Shown piece after piece: positions 56,325-64,000 of a DNA stretch of 64,000 bases (positions are counted from its first letter, which is position 1; each line of letters opens with the position of its first letter). Source of the stretch: an uncultured Lachnospiraceae bacterium (lineage in GTDB: Bacteria > Bacillota > Clostridia > Lachnospirales > Lachnospiraceae); the NCBI GenBank assembly GCA_946566685.1, contig CAMNXA010000002.1, positions 1 to 64,000 on the forward strand, written 5' to 3'. Under the pieces are notes generated by a model, which saw nothing but the letters and a program-made list of their open reading frames with translations, was not told where the DNA came from and did no database searches. The position numbers were made by a program, and so were the translations under genes.

Positions 56325-57067
56325 TCTCTCACCTCCAAATCCAGCAGAACCGTCTTATAATACTGTTTCAATACCGCAAGAATCTCTTCCCGTTTCGAAA
56401 GCACTTTTGCAAGCTGTCCTGCCGGGAATTGCAGTCTGGCAGCATCCCCCATCCTACGCACCCTGAAATCCGTAAACCCGATGGAGAACAGATACGCCTC
56501 CGCCGCTTCCGTGGCAAGGAGCTTCTCCCGGGTAATCGGTTCTCCTGTGGGAATCCTCGTGGCCAGACAGGCATAGGCCGGCTTATCCCAGGTAAAGAGC
56601 CCTGCCTCTTTGGATAAACTGCGTATTCTCTCCTTGGTAAGCCCACACTCCCGCAGCGGCGAACGCACCTCAAGTTCTCTGAGCGCCCGCATACCCGGCC
56701 GGTCACCTTCCTCATCGGATGCATTGGTGCCATCTAGCAGTAACGAATAACCATCCCCGGACGCGGCCTGTGCAATGGCCGAAAAGATCATCTTCTTGCA
56801 GTGGTAACACCGATCACATGGATTCTCGGCAATCGTCTGGCAGGCAAGCACATCCAACTCCAGAACCCGCAGTTCCACTGACAGCTGTTTTGCCAGGCGT
56901 CTGGCATCCTCCAGTTCAAATTGCGGCTGAAAAACGCTTTTCACATAATAGGCCTGCACATCCGCCCCCAAATGCCTGGCCGCATAAAGTAAATAGGCCG
57001 AATCCACCCCACCGGAGAAAGCCAGCGCCGCTTGGGGATTTTCTTTAAAAAATTGTAATAATGTCAT
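56321..57067 (-). CDS. larE: LarE, sacrificial sulfur transferase of nickel-pincer cofactor synthesis
   Basis: LarE adenylates the LarB product and gives sulfur to make the thiocarboxylates. The 248-aa product has the PP-loop AFSGGVDS (residues 16-23) and Cys167 in KPAYACLATR, the position of the sacrificial Cys176 of L. plantarum LarE. A C-x2-C-x2-C set (Cys84, 87, 90) is also present; some LarE proteins use three cysteines to hold an iron-sulfur cluster, but I cannot tell whether these do so. I chose the ATG at 57067 because GAGGAGG precedes it; an ATG four codons earlier overlaps that site. It is the first gene of the run. Confidence 0.92.
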   Translation of the reverse strand: MTLLQFFKENPQAALAFSGGVDSAYLLYAARHLGADVQAYYVKSVFQPQFELEDARRLAKQLSVELRVLELDVLACQTIAENPCDRCYHCKKMIFSAIAQAASGDGYSLLLDGTNASDEEGDRPGMRALRELEVRSPLRECGLTKERIRSLSKEAGLFTWDKPAYACLATRIPTGEPITREKLLATEAAEAYLFSIGFTDFRVRRMGDAARLQFPAGQLAKVLSKREEILAVLKQYYKTVLLDLEVRE

Positions 57068-57135
57068 CTTCCTCCTCATTTCTCATGACTGGGTTTTCTG
57101 TTTACGCCATGTCGGCTAAAATCTATTATCCGCAC

Positions 57136-57169
57136 AAAAAAAGTACACAATTCCTCTTGGAAGAATTGT
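57136..57169 (-). terminator. Hairpin plus T7 in the larE leader (terminator or attenuator)
   Basis: On the minus strand ACAATTCTTC pairs with GAGGAATTGT (57169-57147, one wobble, 3-base loop), followed by GTAC and seven T (57142-57136). It lies about 70 bases before larE. It may end the upstream NlpC/P60 transcript or work as an attenuator for the lar operon. Confidence 0.65.
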
Positions 57170-57199
57170 ATACCTTCGTGTGTATACATTATTTGTCAA
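57168..57199 (-). promoter_or_regulatory. Candidate promoter/operator of the lar operon
   Basis: On the minus strand a TTGACA (57199-57194) is followed by GTATAC (57187-57182) and, 8 bases on, a second GTATAC (57173-57168); with flanks the pair reads TGTATAC and GTATACA. Spaced GTATAC pairs are typical of GntR-type operators. No good -10 lies at 17 bases; TATACA is at 21. Confidence 0.45.
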
Positions 57200-57351
57200 G
57201 ATATGCGGTATTTTTACTGTATCATCAACCGGAAACTTCTGTTTCCCCAACCGGCTCCCTGCCGGCAGATACTGATATCTTATCCTGAAACCTGATCAAA
57301 AGTCAAGCCCCTTCGCTGTCCATTTTTCTATGCCGCCTTCAAATCTATCCG

Positions 57352-58611
57352 TCACACAATCCGCCGCACGGTGATAATGTTCCGATAGGTGGCCGCGGTA
57401 ATCTTGATGCCTGTCCGCTCCGTGCTGGCATGCACAATCTTTCCATCCCCTATGTAAATACCCACATGCCCGCCATAATAAATCACGTCACCCGGCTTTG
57501 CGTCCGAATAAGACACTTCTTTGCCGTAGGTGGACTGTGCATAGGAACTTCTGGGAAGGGAAATCCCATACTCTTTAAAAACCGACATCACAAACCCGGA
57601 ACAATCCGCTCCGTTGGTCAGGCTGGTACCGCCCGCCACGTAGGGATTGCCGATAAACTGGCAGGCAAAATCCGCTATCTGCTGACCCTTCCCGCCGCCA
57701 CCAGAAGACGAAGGTTTCGGCTTTTCCTCTTCTTTGTTCTCGGAAGAGTCCCCGTCATCGCCATCATCATCCCGAGCCTGCATGGATTCCTGTTCCTGAC
57801 GCTGTCGTTCCTCCTCTTCCCTGCGTTTGCGTTCTTCCTCTTCCTTACGTCTGCGCTCTTCTTCCTCCCTGCGCTTCCGCTCCTCCTCTTCCAGCTTCCT
57901 GATCTGGGCAGTCTCCTGTTTGATCTTGGCCGTATAAGTGGCAGCTTCCTGCTTGGCCTTGGCAAGCACATGGCCATAATTCTCATACTCTTCCTTTTTC
58001 TGGGCCATCATTTCTTCCATGTAGGCCTGCCCTTCCTCTAATTCAATCTTGGAAGTCTCCAGTTCCGATTTATCTTCTTCCAGTCTGTCCTGCAGGGCGG
58101 CCACCAGCTGCACGGTCTCCTCATACTCGGCTAACAGCCTGCGGTCATACTTATAAAGTTCCTCCACATAGTTTGCCTTATTGACCATGTCGCCCATGTT
58201 CTCGGAACCAAAAAACATTTGCAGATAGGATATCTCTCCTTTTTCATACATAAACTGAATCCGTATCTTCATGGATTCATACTGTTCCTCCTTATCCGCC
58301 ACTGCCGCCTCATACTCTACCTGGGTAGCCGCAATCTCCTCTTCCTTATCTTCGATTGCATCCTCAATCAGGTTGATATCCGTTAAGATTGCCACCATCT
58401 CGGCATCCAGATCGGCAATCTCTTCCTCCACACCCTCCTGGGCATCCTGGGCATCAGAAATCTTGTCTTTGGCCTTATCCAGCTGAGCCTGGTTTTTCTT
58501 AACATCCTCCTGCAAATCGGAAATAGTGGTAGCCGATATCGGTTCTACCACTAGCAGGCACAATATGAAAGATAACAGGAAATACATCCCTCTCGTATAT
58601 CTTCTCTTCAT
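57352..58611 (-). CDS. Secreted NlpC/P60 peptidoglycan hydrolase with long coiled coil
   Basis: The 419-aa protein has a signal peptide (MYFLLSFILCLLVVEPISAT), a coiled-coil region of about 220 residues (CwlO/PcsB-like, with EKGEISYLQMFFGSENMGD), and a highly charged Glu/Arg-rich segment. A Ser/Gly linker leads to a C-terminal NlpC/P60 domain with the catalytic Cys in NGADCSGFVMSVF and the His in GGHVGIYIG. Such enzymes cut peptide stems during growth and division and are often controlled by FtsEX. The GGAAG ribosome site is modest. It lies 35 bases after asnS. Confidence 0.92.
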   Translation of the reverse strand: MKRRYTRGMYFLLSFILCLLVVEPISATTISDLQEDVKKNQAQLDKAKDKISDAQDAQEGVEEEIADLDAEMVAILTDINLIEDAIEDKEEEIAATQVEYEAAVADKEEQYESMKIRIQFMYEKGEISYLQMFFGSENMGDMVNKANYVEELYKYDRRLLAEYEETVQLVAALQDRLEEDKSELETSKIELEEGQAYMEEMMAQKKEEYENYGHVLAKAKQEAATYTAKIKQETAQIRKLEEEERKRREEEERRRKEEEERKRREEEERQRQEQESMQARDDDGDDGDSSENKEEEKPKPSSSGGGGKGQQIADFACQFIGNPYVAGGTSLTNGADCSGFVMSVFKEYGISLPRSSYAQSTYGKEVSYSDAKPGDVIYYGGHVGIYIGDGKIVHASTERTGIKITAATYRNIITVRRIV

Positions 58612-58646
58612 CGCCGTCTTCCGTCCGCTGCCGGATTTTATCCTGA

Positions 58647-60038
58647 TTACAGTTCGCAGTTATTTACCGTTCTGGGGAAAGGCACCACATCGCGGATATT
58701 TCCCATGCCGGTCAGATACATGACACACCGCTCAAAGCCCAGGCCAAAGCCCGCATGTCTCACAGAACCGTATTTTCTGAGATCTAAGTAGAACTGATAA
58801 TCTTCCTTATTCAGCCCCATTTCTTCCATCCTGCGCTCCAAAAGTTCCAGACTGTCCTCTCTCTGGCTGCCGCCGATGATCTCTCCGATACCCGGCACCA
58901 GACAATCCATGGCCGCTACCGTTTTGCCGTCCTCATTCAATTTCATATAGAAAGCCTTAATCTCCTTCGGATAATCCGTCACAAAAACAGGGCGCTTGAA
59001 CTCCTGCTCTGTCAGATAGCGCTCATGCTCTGTTTGCAGATCACAGCCCCAGGATACTTTATACTCAAACTCATCATTGTGTTTCTCCAAAATATCAATC
59101 GCATCGGTATAGGTCACATGAGCAAAATCAGAATTCAACACATGATTCAGCCGCTCGATCAATCCCTTGTCTACGAACTGGTTAAAGAAATTCATCTCCT
59201 CCGGCGCATTTTCCAGCACATAGCGGATCACATGTTTTAACATGGCCTCCGCTACCATCATATCATCCGTCAGATCCGCAAAAGCCATCTCCGGCTCAAT
59301 CATCCAGAATTCTGCCGCATGTCTTGTGGTGTTGGAATTCTCCGCCCGGAAAGTGGGGCCGAACGTATATACGTTTTTGAATGCGAATGCATATGTTTCC
59401 ACGTTAAGCTGTCCACTCACTGTCAGGTTGGTGGGCTTGCCAAAGAAATCCTGACTGTAATCCACTTCCCCTTCTTCTGTCATGGGCAGATTCTTCATAT
59501 CCATGGTGGTCACCTGGAACATTTCGCCCGCCCCCTCACAGTCGCTGCCCGTGATGATCGGCGTATGCACATATACAAACCCTCTCTCCTGGAAAAAGGT
59601 GTGAATCGCGTAAGCGATCAGGGAACGTACACGGAAAACTGCCTGAAACGTGTTCGTTCTGGGGCGCAGATGAGAAATCGTGCGCAGATATTCGAAACTA
59701 TGCCTCTTTTTTTGCAGGGGATAATCTGCCGTGGACGGACCCTCCACCAGAATCTCGGCCGCCTGCATCTCAAATGCCTGCTTCGCCTGGGGCGTTGCCA
59801 CAATCTTGCCTTTGGCGATGATGGCAGATCCCACATTCAGTTTCGATATGGCTTCAAAGTTGGCAAGGCTGTCCCCATATACAATCTGCAACGGTTCAAA
59901 AAAGGTGCCGTCATTGATCACGATAAACCCAAATGTCTTGGAATCCCTGATACTCCTGACCCAGCCGCCGACTGTCACTTCCTGATCAATATATGCCTCA
60001 CTGTTACGATACAATTCTTTAATATCTGTCAAATCCAT
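58647..60038 (-). CDS. asnS: Asparaginyl-tRNA synthetase
   Basis: AsnS charges tRNA-Asn. The 463-aa protein has the N-terminal anticodon-binding OB fold ([20 protein letters not shown]), class II motif 2 ([20 protein letters not shown], where the Asn-specific ENSNT replaces the Asp-type sequence) and motif 3 ([25 protein letters not shown]). The length is typical. AGGAG lies 8 bases before the ATG. The gap to the upstream gene is only 56 bases, too short for a T-box leader, so it is probably co-transcribed with the PPIase gene or uses a short promoter. Confidence 0.97.
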   Translation of the reverse strand: MDLTDIKELYRNSEAYIDQEVTVGGWVRSIRDSKTFGFIVINDGTFFEPLQIVYGDSLANFEAISKLNVGSAIIAKGKIVATPQAKQAFEMQAAEILVEGPSTADYPLQKKRHSFEYLRTISHLRPRTNTFQAVFRVRSLIAYAIHTFFQERGFVYVHTPIITGSDCEGAGEMFQVTTMDMKNLPMTEEGEVDYSQDFFGKPTNLTVSGQLNVETYAFAFKNVYTFGPTFRAENSNTTRHAAEFWMIEPEMAFADLTDDMMVAEAMLKHVIRYVLENAPEEMNFFNQFVDKGLIERLNHVLNSDFAHVTYTDAIDILEKHNDEFEYKVSWGCDLQTEHERYLTEQEFKRPVFVTDYPKEIKAFYMKLNEDGKTVAAMDCLVPGIGEIIGGSQREDSLELLERRMEEMGLNKEDYQFYLDLRKYGSVRHAGFGLGFERCVMYLTGMGNIRDVVPFPRTVNNCEL

Positions 60039-60094
60039 CTGTGCTACTCCTGCCTTTCTCCTTTTAGATTTCTATCATCACAAAAGTTTTCCGC

Positions 60095-61147
60095 TTATTC
60101 CTGTATATTTCCGTTCTCCATCAGGAAAGCCACCACGTTCTTGCGCATCAGATCCTCACTGATGTTTTCCCTGCTCTCCTGCTGTAAAAGTTCCTCCTCG
60201 GAAGCAAAACCGTAAATCGTCACCATACTGTCAATCTCCTGCTCTACCTCCTCCTCTGTGGGCATCAGCCCCTCAATATCGGCGATGGCCTGATACATGA
60301 TATAGCGCTGCGCCATCTCAACCGCGGCCTTGTCAAACTCCGCCCGGTATCCTGTCTCGTCAAGCCCTGTGGTTGCCAGCATATACTGTGCCAGCGTCAT
60401 ACCGTTGTTTGCAGCCTTACTGCTCTCCGAATTCTCAATACTGGTCTTGTACCGCTCCACCAATCCGGCCGGAGGCTCCTTCTTAAAAGTGGATCCCGCC
60501 ATGATCGTGCTGGACATGATCATCTCGATCTCATTCTCATAAGCGGCCACCGCGCTCTGATAATAAAGATCGTAAATCGCATCTTCCAACTCCTGTGCCG
60601 TCTGGCAGCCGCTGATTCCCAGAGACTGTACAAGCTCATCTGTCAATTCCGGCAGGATACCATTGACCGTCACATCAAACACCACCGGCGCACCGGACAA
60701 ATCCGGATTGCCCAAATAGGGATCGGGAAATGACAGATTGAGACTTACCTGCTCTCCGACATCCACCCCGATCAGCCCCTCTTCAAACCCTTCGATAAAC
60801 TGTCCGGAGCCAATGGTCAGATTATATCCCTGCCCTGTGCCGCCGTCAAAAGCCACACCGTCCTGATAACCTACAAAATCAATATTTACGGTATCTCCTT
60901 CGGCAATGGCCCTGCCGGCCTCCTCTTTCGTCATCATGTTTGGTGTCAGATACTGCTGCTGTATGAAATAATCCACCTGTCCTTCAGGCACGGAAGGCGC
61001 TTTTGCAGAGGCCTCAATCCCCATATAGTTACCCAGTGTTATATAATCACCGGCCTTGATATCCTTCAAAAACTGTTTATCCTTATCGCCGCAGCCCGTC
61101 AAAACCACCGCTGACACAAGTAACGCTGCGATCATACCCTTTTTCAT
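60095..61147 (-). CDS. Trigger-factor-like FKBP peptidyl-prolyl isomerase lipoprotein
   Basis: The 350-aa product has a lipoprotein signal (VSAVVLTGC), a FKBP-type isomerase domain (GDTVNIDFVGYQDGVAFDGG, GSGQFIEGFEEGLIGVDVGE) and a helical C-terminal region that resembles the trigger factor chaperone arm. It lacks the ribosome-binding N-terminal domain, so it is an extracytoplasmic folding helper rather than the ribosome-bound Tig. The ATG at 61147 is 11 bases after AAGGAG; an ATG seven codons earlier includes that site. Confidence 0.88.
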   Translation of the reverse strand: MKKGMIAALLVSAVVLTGCGDKDKQFLKDIKAGDYITLGNYMGIEASAKAPSVPEGQVDYFIQQQYLTPNMMTKEEAGRAIAEGDTVNIDFVGYQDGVAFDGGTGQGYNLTIGSGQFIEGFEEGLIGVDVGEQVSLNLSFPDPYLGNPDLSGAPVVFDVTVNGILPELTDELVQSLGISGCQTAQELEDAIYDLYYQSAVAAYENEIEMIMSSTIMAGSTFKKEPPAGLVERYKTSIENSESSKAANNGMTLAQYMLATTGLDETGYRAEFDKAAVEMAQRYIMYQAIADIEGLMPTEEEVEQEIDSMVTIYGFASEEELLQQESRENISEDLMRKNVVAFLMENGNIQE

Positions 61148-61263
61148 TTTCAATCTTCTCTCCTTCATAATTCTGTTCCAAATTCTGTTCCACGGGCGAA
61201 CCCATACTATTATTTATATCACAAAACCCCGCTTCTTAAAAGGGGTTCTTACACAACTTTTTA

Positions 61264-61292
61264 TTGACATCATTTTCTCTCAATTTTAAAAT
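61264..61292 (+). promoter_or_regulatory. Sigma-A promoter of the IclR-type regulator gene
   Basis: TTGACA (61264-61269) and TAAAAT (61287-61292) are 17 bases apart, about 70 bases before the ATG. A small AACCCC/GGGGTT hairpin (61225-61247) lies just upstream. Confidence 0.7.
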
Positions 61293-61364
61293 ATAGATAA
61301 CTTGTCATGCACTTATTTTGCAGTGCTGTTTTGTCCGGCCAGTGCCGGGAACAGGAGAATTGTC

Positions 61365-62129
61365 ATGGAAGAACAACATACTGTCAGAGTCATTGACCGT
61401 GTATTTGATATTATCGAACAGGTTGCTGCCTCCAATGCTCCCATGAGTCTGTCCGATATCGCCAAAGCAACCGACATGAGCAAAAGTACGGTTCACCGTC
61501 TTTTGACTGCCATGTGTGCCAGACATTATATTGAAAAAAATCCCGACAGCACCTACTCGATCGGCTATAAACTGATGGAGACTGTAAGTCTGCATATCAA
61601 CAGCCTGGAACTTCTGACAGAGGCCAAGCCCTTCTTAAGCAGCCTGATGCGTGACCTGCATCTGACCGCCCACATGGGAATCCTTGACGGCTGTGATGTG
61701 ATCTATCTGGAGAAACTGGATGTCTATCCCAATACAAGACTCTACACACAGGTGGGATTCCGTTCCCCCGCTTACTGCTCGTCCATGGGGAAATGCCTGC
61801 TCTCCTGCCTGTCCGGCGAAGAATTGGAACAGGCGCTCTTTTCCTGCGATTTCAAGCGCTATACCCCCAACACAATCACGGATATCAAGGAGTTTAAGCG
61901 GTACCTGCGGGTAGTCCGAAGACAGGGCTGGGCTATGGACAACGAAGAATATCAGGAGGGACACCGCTGTATCGGTGCACCCGTCTACGACTATCGCGGC
62001 ACCCCCGTAGCCGCCATCAGCGCCAGCGGATCCATCAGCCAGCTGACGGATGATACTCTGGAATCGGTAATCCGTGAAGTCAAACAGGCAGCTGCTAAGT
62101 TGTCGCAGAAAATGGGGTATACTGGTTAA
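61365..62129 (+). CDS. IclR-family transcriptional regulator
   Basis: The 254-aa protein has an N-terminal winged helix-turn-helix (residues 5-70, with SLSDIAKATDMSKSTVHRLL) and a C-terminal IclR effector domain (TAHMGILDGCDVIYLEKLD, CSSMGKCLLSCLSGEEL, YQEGHRCIGAPVYDY). Family members sense small metabolites, often carbonyl or aromatic acids, and control nearby catabolic genes. The convergent aldehyde dehydrogenase is the nearest metabolic gene. AGGAG lies 7 bases before the ATG at 61365. Confidence 0.93.
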   Translation: MEEQHTVRVIDRVFDIIEQVAASNAPMSLSDIAKATDMSKSTVHRLLTAMCARHYIEKNPDSTYSIGYKLMETVSLHINSLELLTEAKPFLSSLMRDLHLTAHMGILDGCDVIYLEKLDVYPNTRLYTQVGFRSPAYCSSMGKCLLSCLSGEELEQALFSCDFKRYTPNTITDIKEFKRYLRVVRRQGWAMDNEEYQEGHRCIGAPVYDYRGTPVAAISASGSISQLTDDTLESVIREVKQAAAKLSQKMGYTG

Positions 62130-62204
62130 TAAAAGTAAATTTGCTTCGCAAGGTTAACAAATCGAGCAGAGCTCGATTGCAACGACCGCTTCGTGGCCTC
62201 GGAT
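62128..62204. repeat. Palindromic intergenic repeat element, copy 2
   Basis: AGTAAATTTGCTTCGCAA, the hairpin AATCGAGCAGAGCTCGATT, and CCGCTTCGTGGCCTCGGAT follow one another. The last part matches CCGCTACGCGGACTCGGAT of copy 1 at 44408-44426 at 16 of 19 positions. Confidence 0.55.
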
Positions 62205-62243
62205 TAACGGTACATTTTTCTATATTTCCTTCGATACCGTTTC

Positions 62244-62298
62244 AAAAAACAGGATACGCCTGTCTCCTGCAACGGAGAATCCGGCATACCCTGTTTTT
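62244..62298. terminator. Bidirectional terminator between IclR and aldehyde dehydrogenase genes
   Basis: AAAAACAGG (62245-62253) pairs with CCTGTTTTT (62290-62298), with further imperfect pairing inside and a nested TCTCC/GGAGA stem. T runs flank it on both strands, so it can end both convergent transcripts. Confidence 0.7.
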
Positions 62299-62368
62299 CT
62301 TAGTTTTTTCCTTGTTTTTTTTCTTCGTTTAATTTCTAAATGATAACAAATGCGCCTCTAAAGGATTG

Positions 62369-63802
62369 TTAAATGATATTCTTCAGCACGATGGTCTTGG
62401 TGCGTGTCACCTCATCAAAGGTTGACATAACTCCTTCTGTTCCAATCCCGGAGTATTTGTATCCGCCAAACGGCATCTCGAAGCTTCTGAAGAAGCTTGC
62501 GCCATTGATCACGGTACCGCCGCATTCCAGCGCATTGCATACCTTCATGGCCGTCTTCATATTTTCCGTGAATACACATCCGCACAGACCGAATTTGGAA
62601 CTGTTGGCTATCTCGATTGCCTCCTCCACGGTGTCGAAGGAAATGATGGGCACCACCGGTCCGAAAATCTCCATATCGCTGGCAACATCAGCGGTCTTGG
62701 GTACATTCTTTATCACAGTAGGTTTGATGAATGCGCCGTCTCTTGTGCCGCCAAGAATGACCTCTCCGCCCTGTTCCACAGTGAGATTGATCTGACGCTC
62801 CACTTCTATCGCCGCTTTTTCACTGATCAGGCAGCCAATCTGTGTGCTCTCATCCGCAGGCATGCCCTGTTTCAGCTGTTTGATGCGCTCTACTGCCTTC
62901 GCGGTAAATTCTTCCACACGGTTCTTCTGGATCAGGAAGCGCTTGGAAGCACAGCATACCTGGCCTGTATTATACATACGGCCCCATATCAACTCTTCCA
63001 CCGCCAGATCCACATCACCGTCTTCCAATACGATAAAGGCATCATTGCCGCCCAGTTCCAATGCAATATGCGCCAGATGATCCGCTGCCGTTCTCGCCGT
63101 TTCGATTCCCACTTCCGTGGAACCTGTCAGGGTGATGGCATGCACGTCTTTATTGCTGCACAGCCAGCTTCCTGTCTTGGAACCTCTTCCTGTCACGATC
63201 TCGATCGCACCGGGCGTTACGCCGGCCTCTCCCAGCATAGCTGTCAGCTTACAGAGGGTAAGCGGATTGTCCGTGGAAGGTTTTACGATAGCCGCATTGC
63301 CCGCCAGCAGTGTGGGCGCAATCTTCTGATCAAACAGATCGCAGGGGAAGTTAAAAGGAATCACACAGGCAACCACACCGATCGGCTCTCTCTTAGTGAT
63401 CAGCACATGCTTATCCTGACCTGCTTCCATTCCCGCCGGGATTGTCTCCCCATAGAGATGTTTTGCCTTCTCGGAAAAAGCCTTGAATGCGATGGGAATA
63501 TTACCAATCTCCGCCCTCGCTTCCACGATGGGTTTACCGGTCTCGGCCGACAGAGTCTGTGCCAGATCCTCTTTGTTCTCCTCTACCAGATCCAGGAAAC
63601 GGTACATAATCTCCGCTTTCTCATATACCGGCACGTCTGCCCATATTTTCTGGGCATCTTTTGCCTTTGCCACCGCCAGATCCACATCTTCCTTAGTCGC
63701 TGCGGGAATGGTATCCACCACTTCACCGGTCGCCGGATTGATCACATCGATTGTCTGTCCGTCAGACGCATCTACGGCCTTGCCGCCAATAAACATTTTC
63801 AT
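62369..63802 (-). CDS. NAD(P)-dependent aldehyde dehydrogenase
   Basis: The 477-aa protein is a full-length aldehyde dehydrogenase. It has PFNFPCDLFDQKIAPTLLAG, GSTEVG, the general base Glu249 in LELGGND and the catalytic Cys283 in NTGQVCCASKRF. Family members oxidise aldehydes to acids, or form acyl-CoA only in a different subgroup that this does not resemble. Its substrate is not clear. It follows a FIST-domain gene by 20 bases and converges on an IclR regulator gene. AAGGAG lies 10 bases before the ATG. Confidence 0.92.
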   Translation of the reverse strand: MKMFIGGKAVDASDGQTIDVINPATGEVVDTIPAATKEDVDLAVAKAKDAQKIWADVPVYEKAEIMYRFLDLVEENKEDLAQTLSAETGKPIVEARAEIGNIPIAFKAFSEKAKHLYGETIPAGMEAGQDKHVLITKREPIGVVACVIPFNFPCDLFDQKIAPTLLAGNAAIVKPSTDNPLTLCKLTAMLGEAGVTPGAIEIVTGRGSKTGSWLCSNKDVHAITLTGSTEVGIETARTAADHLAHIALELGGNDAFIVLEDGDVDLAVEELIWGRMYNTGQVCCASKRFLIQKNRVEEFTAKAVERIKQLKQGMPADESTQIGCLISEKAAIEVERQINLTVEQGGEVILGGTRDGAFIKPTVIKNVPKTADVASDMEIFGPVVPIISFDTVEEAIEIANSSKFGLCGCVFTENMKTAMKVCNALECGGTVINGASFFRSFEMPFGGYKYSGIGTEGVMSTFDEVTRTKTIVLKNII

Positions 63803-63822
63803 AGTATGTAGTCTCCTTTCTA

Positions 63823-64000
63823 TTATGCCTCAAAAGCTGTAAATGACAGCATCAATCCGCCGCAGGTATTCAGGCCATCATCCTCGTATCCGTATTCGCC
63901 AAACGTGAACTCTGCAATAAACGGTACATCGCCTGCTTCTTTCTTTAACTGAGCTGCTACTTCATCTATCCTCGTGTCAATACCTGCTCTTCTTCCGCCG
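63823..64000 (-). CDS. FIST C-terminal domain protein, 3' end only
   Basis: The last 59 codons of a gene run off the window edge. The visible part includes GRRAGIDTRIDEVAAQL, FIAEFTFGEYGYEDDGLN and TCGGLMLSFTAFEA before TAA. The pattern F-x-GE-x-G and N-T-CGGLM-x-SFT matches the end of FIST sensory proteins, thought to bind small ligands such as amino acids. The 20-base gap to the aldehyde dehydrogenase suggests one operon. The family call rests on a short segment. Confidence 0.6.
   Translation of the reverse strand, partial: GGRRAGIDTRIDEVAAQLKKEAGDVPFIAEFTFGEYGYEDDGLNTCGGLMLSFTAFEA

Noticed and set aside
57068-57351. Possible nickel/cobalt riboswitch before larE
   Set aside because: Several stems are present but I could not match the conserved NiCo (czcD) junction sequences. 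Only the hairpin-T7 is kept.
60039-60094. Possible T-box leader of asnS
   Set aside because: The gap to the upstream gene is 56 bases, too short for a T-box, and no specifier or antiterminator sequence is seen.
1-64000. rRNA, tRNA, prophage or intact insertion sequences
   Set aside because: No stretch shows tRNA arms, rRNA core sequences, phage structural genes or a complete transposase; only the Rpn-like remnant hints at past mobile DNA.

Overview
The window looks like a chromosome segment of an anaerobic, low-to-mid GC Clostridia, most likely a Lachnospiraceae-type gut bacterium. Strong AGGAGG-type ribosome binding sites, GHKL/LytTR two-component systems, CUT1 sugar transporters without their own ATPase, CotH and NlpC/P60 surface proteins, EutH, LarB/C/E and a SpoIIID-like remnant all fit that group. 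This is inferred from gene content; no 16S rRNA is present. I found no rRNA, tRNA, CRISPR array, intact insertion sequence or prophage.

Region by region: (1) 1-6.6 kb is an accessory patch with genes in decay: the 3' part of an ECF sigma factor with its anti-sigma factor, a frameshifted Rpn-like remnant, a truncated SpoIIID-like gene, a TOTE-type primase-helicase broken by an amber codon plus a frameshifting deletion, and an intact AAA-ATPase/PD-(D/E)XK protein. (2) 6.7-15.7 kb is a glycan-use locus: lipoprotein binding protein, two permeases and a GH38 alpha-mannosidase on the minus strand, with a GntR-LacI hybrid regulator and a GH28 enzyme on the plus strand. One exact 14-bp motif lies at the start of both arms and is the likely operator. 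(3) 15.8-19.1 kb holds an XRE membrane regulator followed by an ABC-ATPase stub, a small membrane protein, an unrecognised coiled-coil protein and a YxeA-like protein. (4) 19.1-27.7 kb is a dipeptide-type ABC transporter operon ending in a GH3 beta-glucosidase, probably for beta-glucosides.

(5) 27.8-32.9 kb is a FtsX-type (BceAB-like) ABC exporter divergent from a LytTR/GHKL two-component system, with direct repeats between them. (6) 32.9-46.5 kb is a signalling and surface region: a diguanylate cyclase, a repeat-containing lipoprotein, a LytTR/GHKL pair, a repeat-rich surface protein, a 7TMR-DISM kinase with a four-domain response regulator (REC-LytTR-REC-wHTH), EutH and a CotH protein. Both kinase genes are split by one extra G in a G run. 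(7) 46.6-48.6 kb encodes a chemoreceptor. (8) 48.9-57.1 kb is one minus-strand run larE-larB-larC followed by a peptide/nickel-type ABC transporter with a fused double ATPase. It probably makes the nickel-pincer cofactor and imports the nickel. (9) 57.3-64 kb holds an NlpC/P60 hydrolase, asnS, a trigger-factor-like lipoprotein PPIase, an IclR regulator, an aldehyde dehydrogenase and the end of a FIST-domain gene.

The best leads are the lar-nickel operon with its leader terminator, the four-domain response regulator, the decayed TOTE element, the unknown 372-aa protein and several short repeated motifs at promoters.
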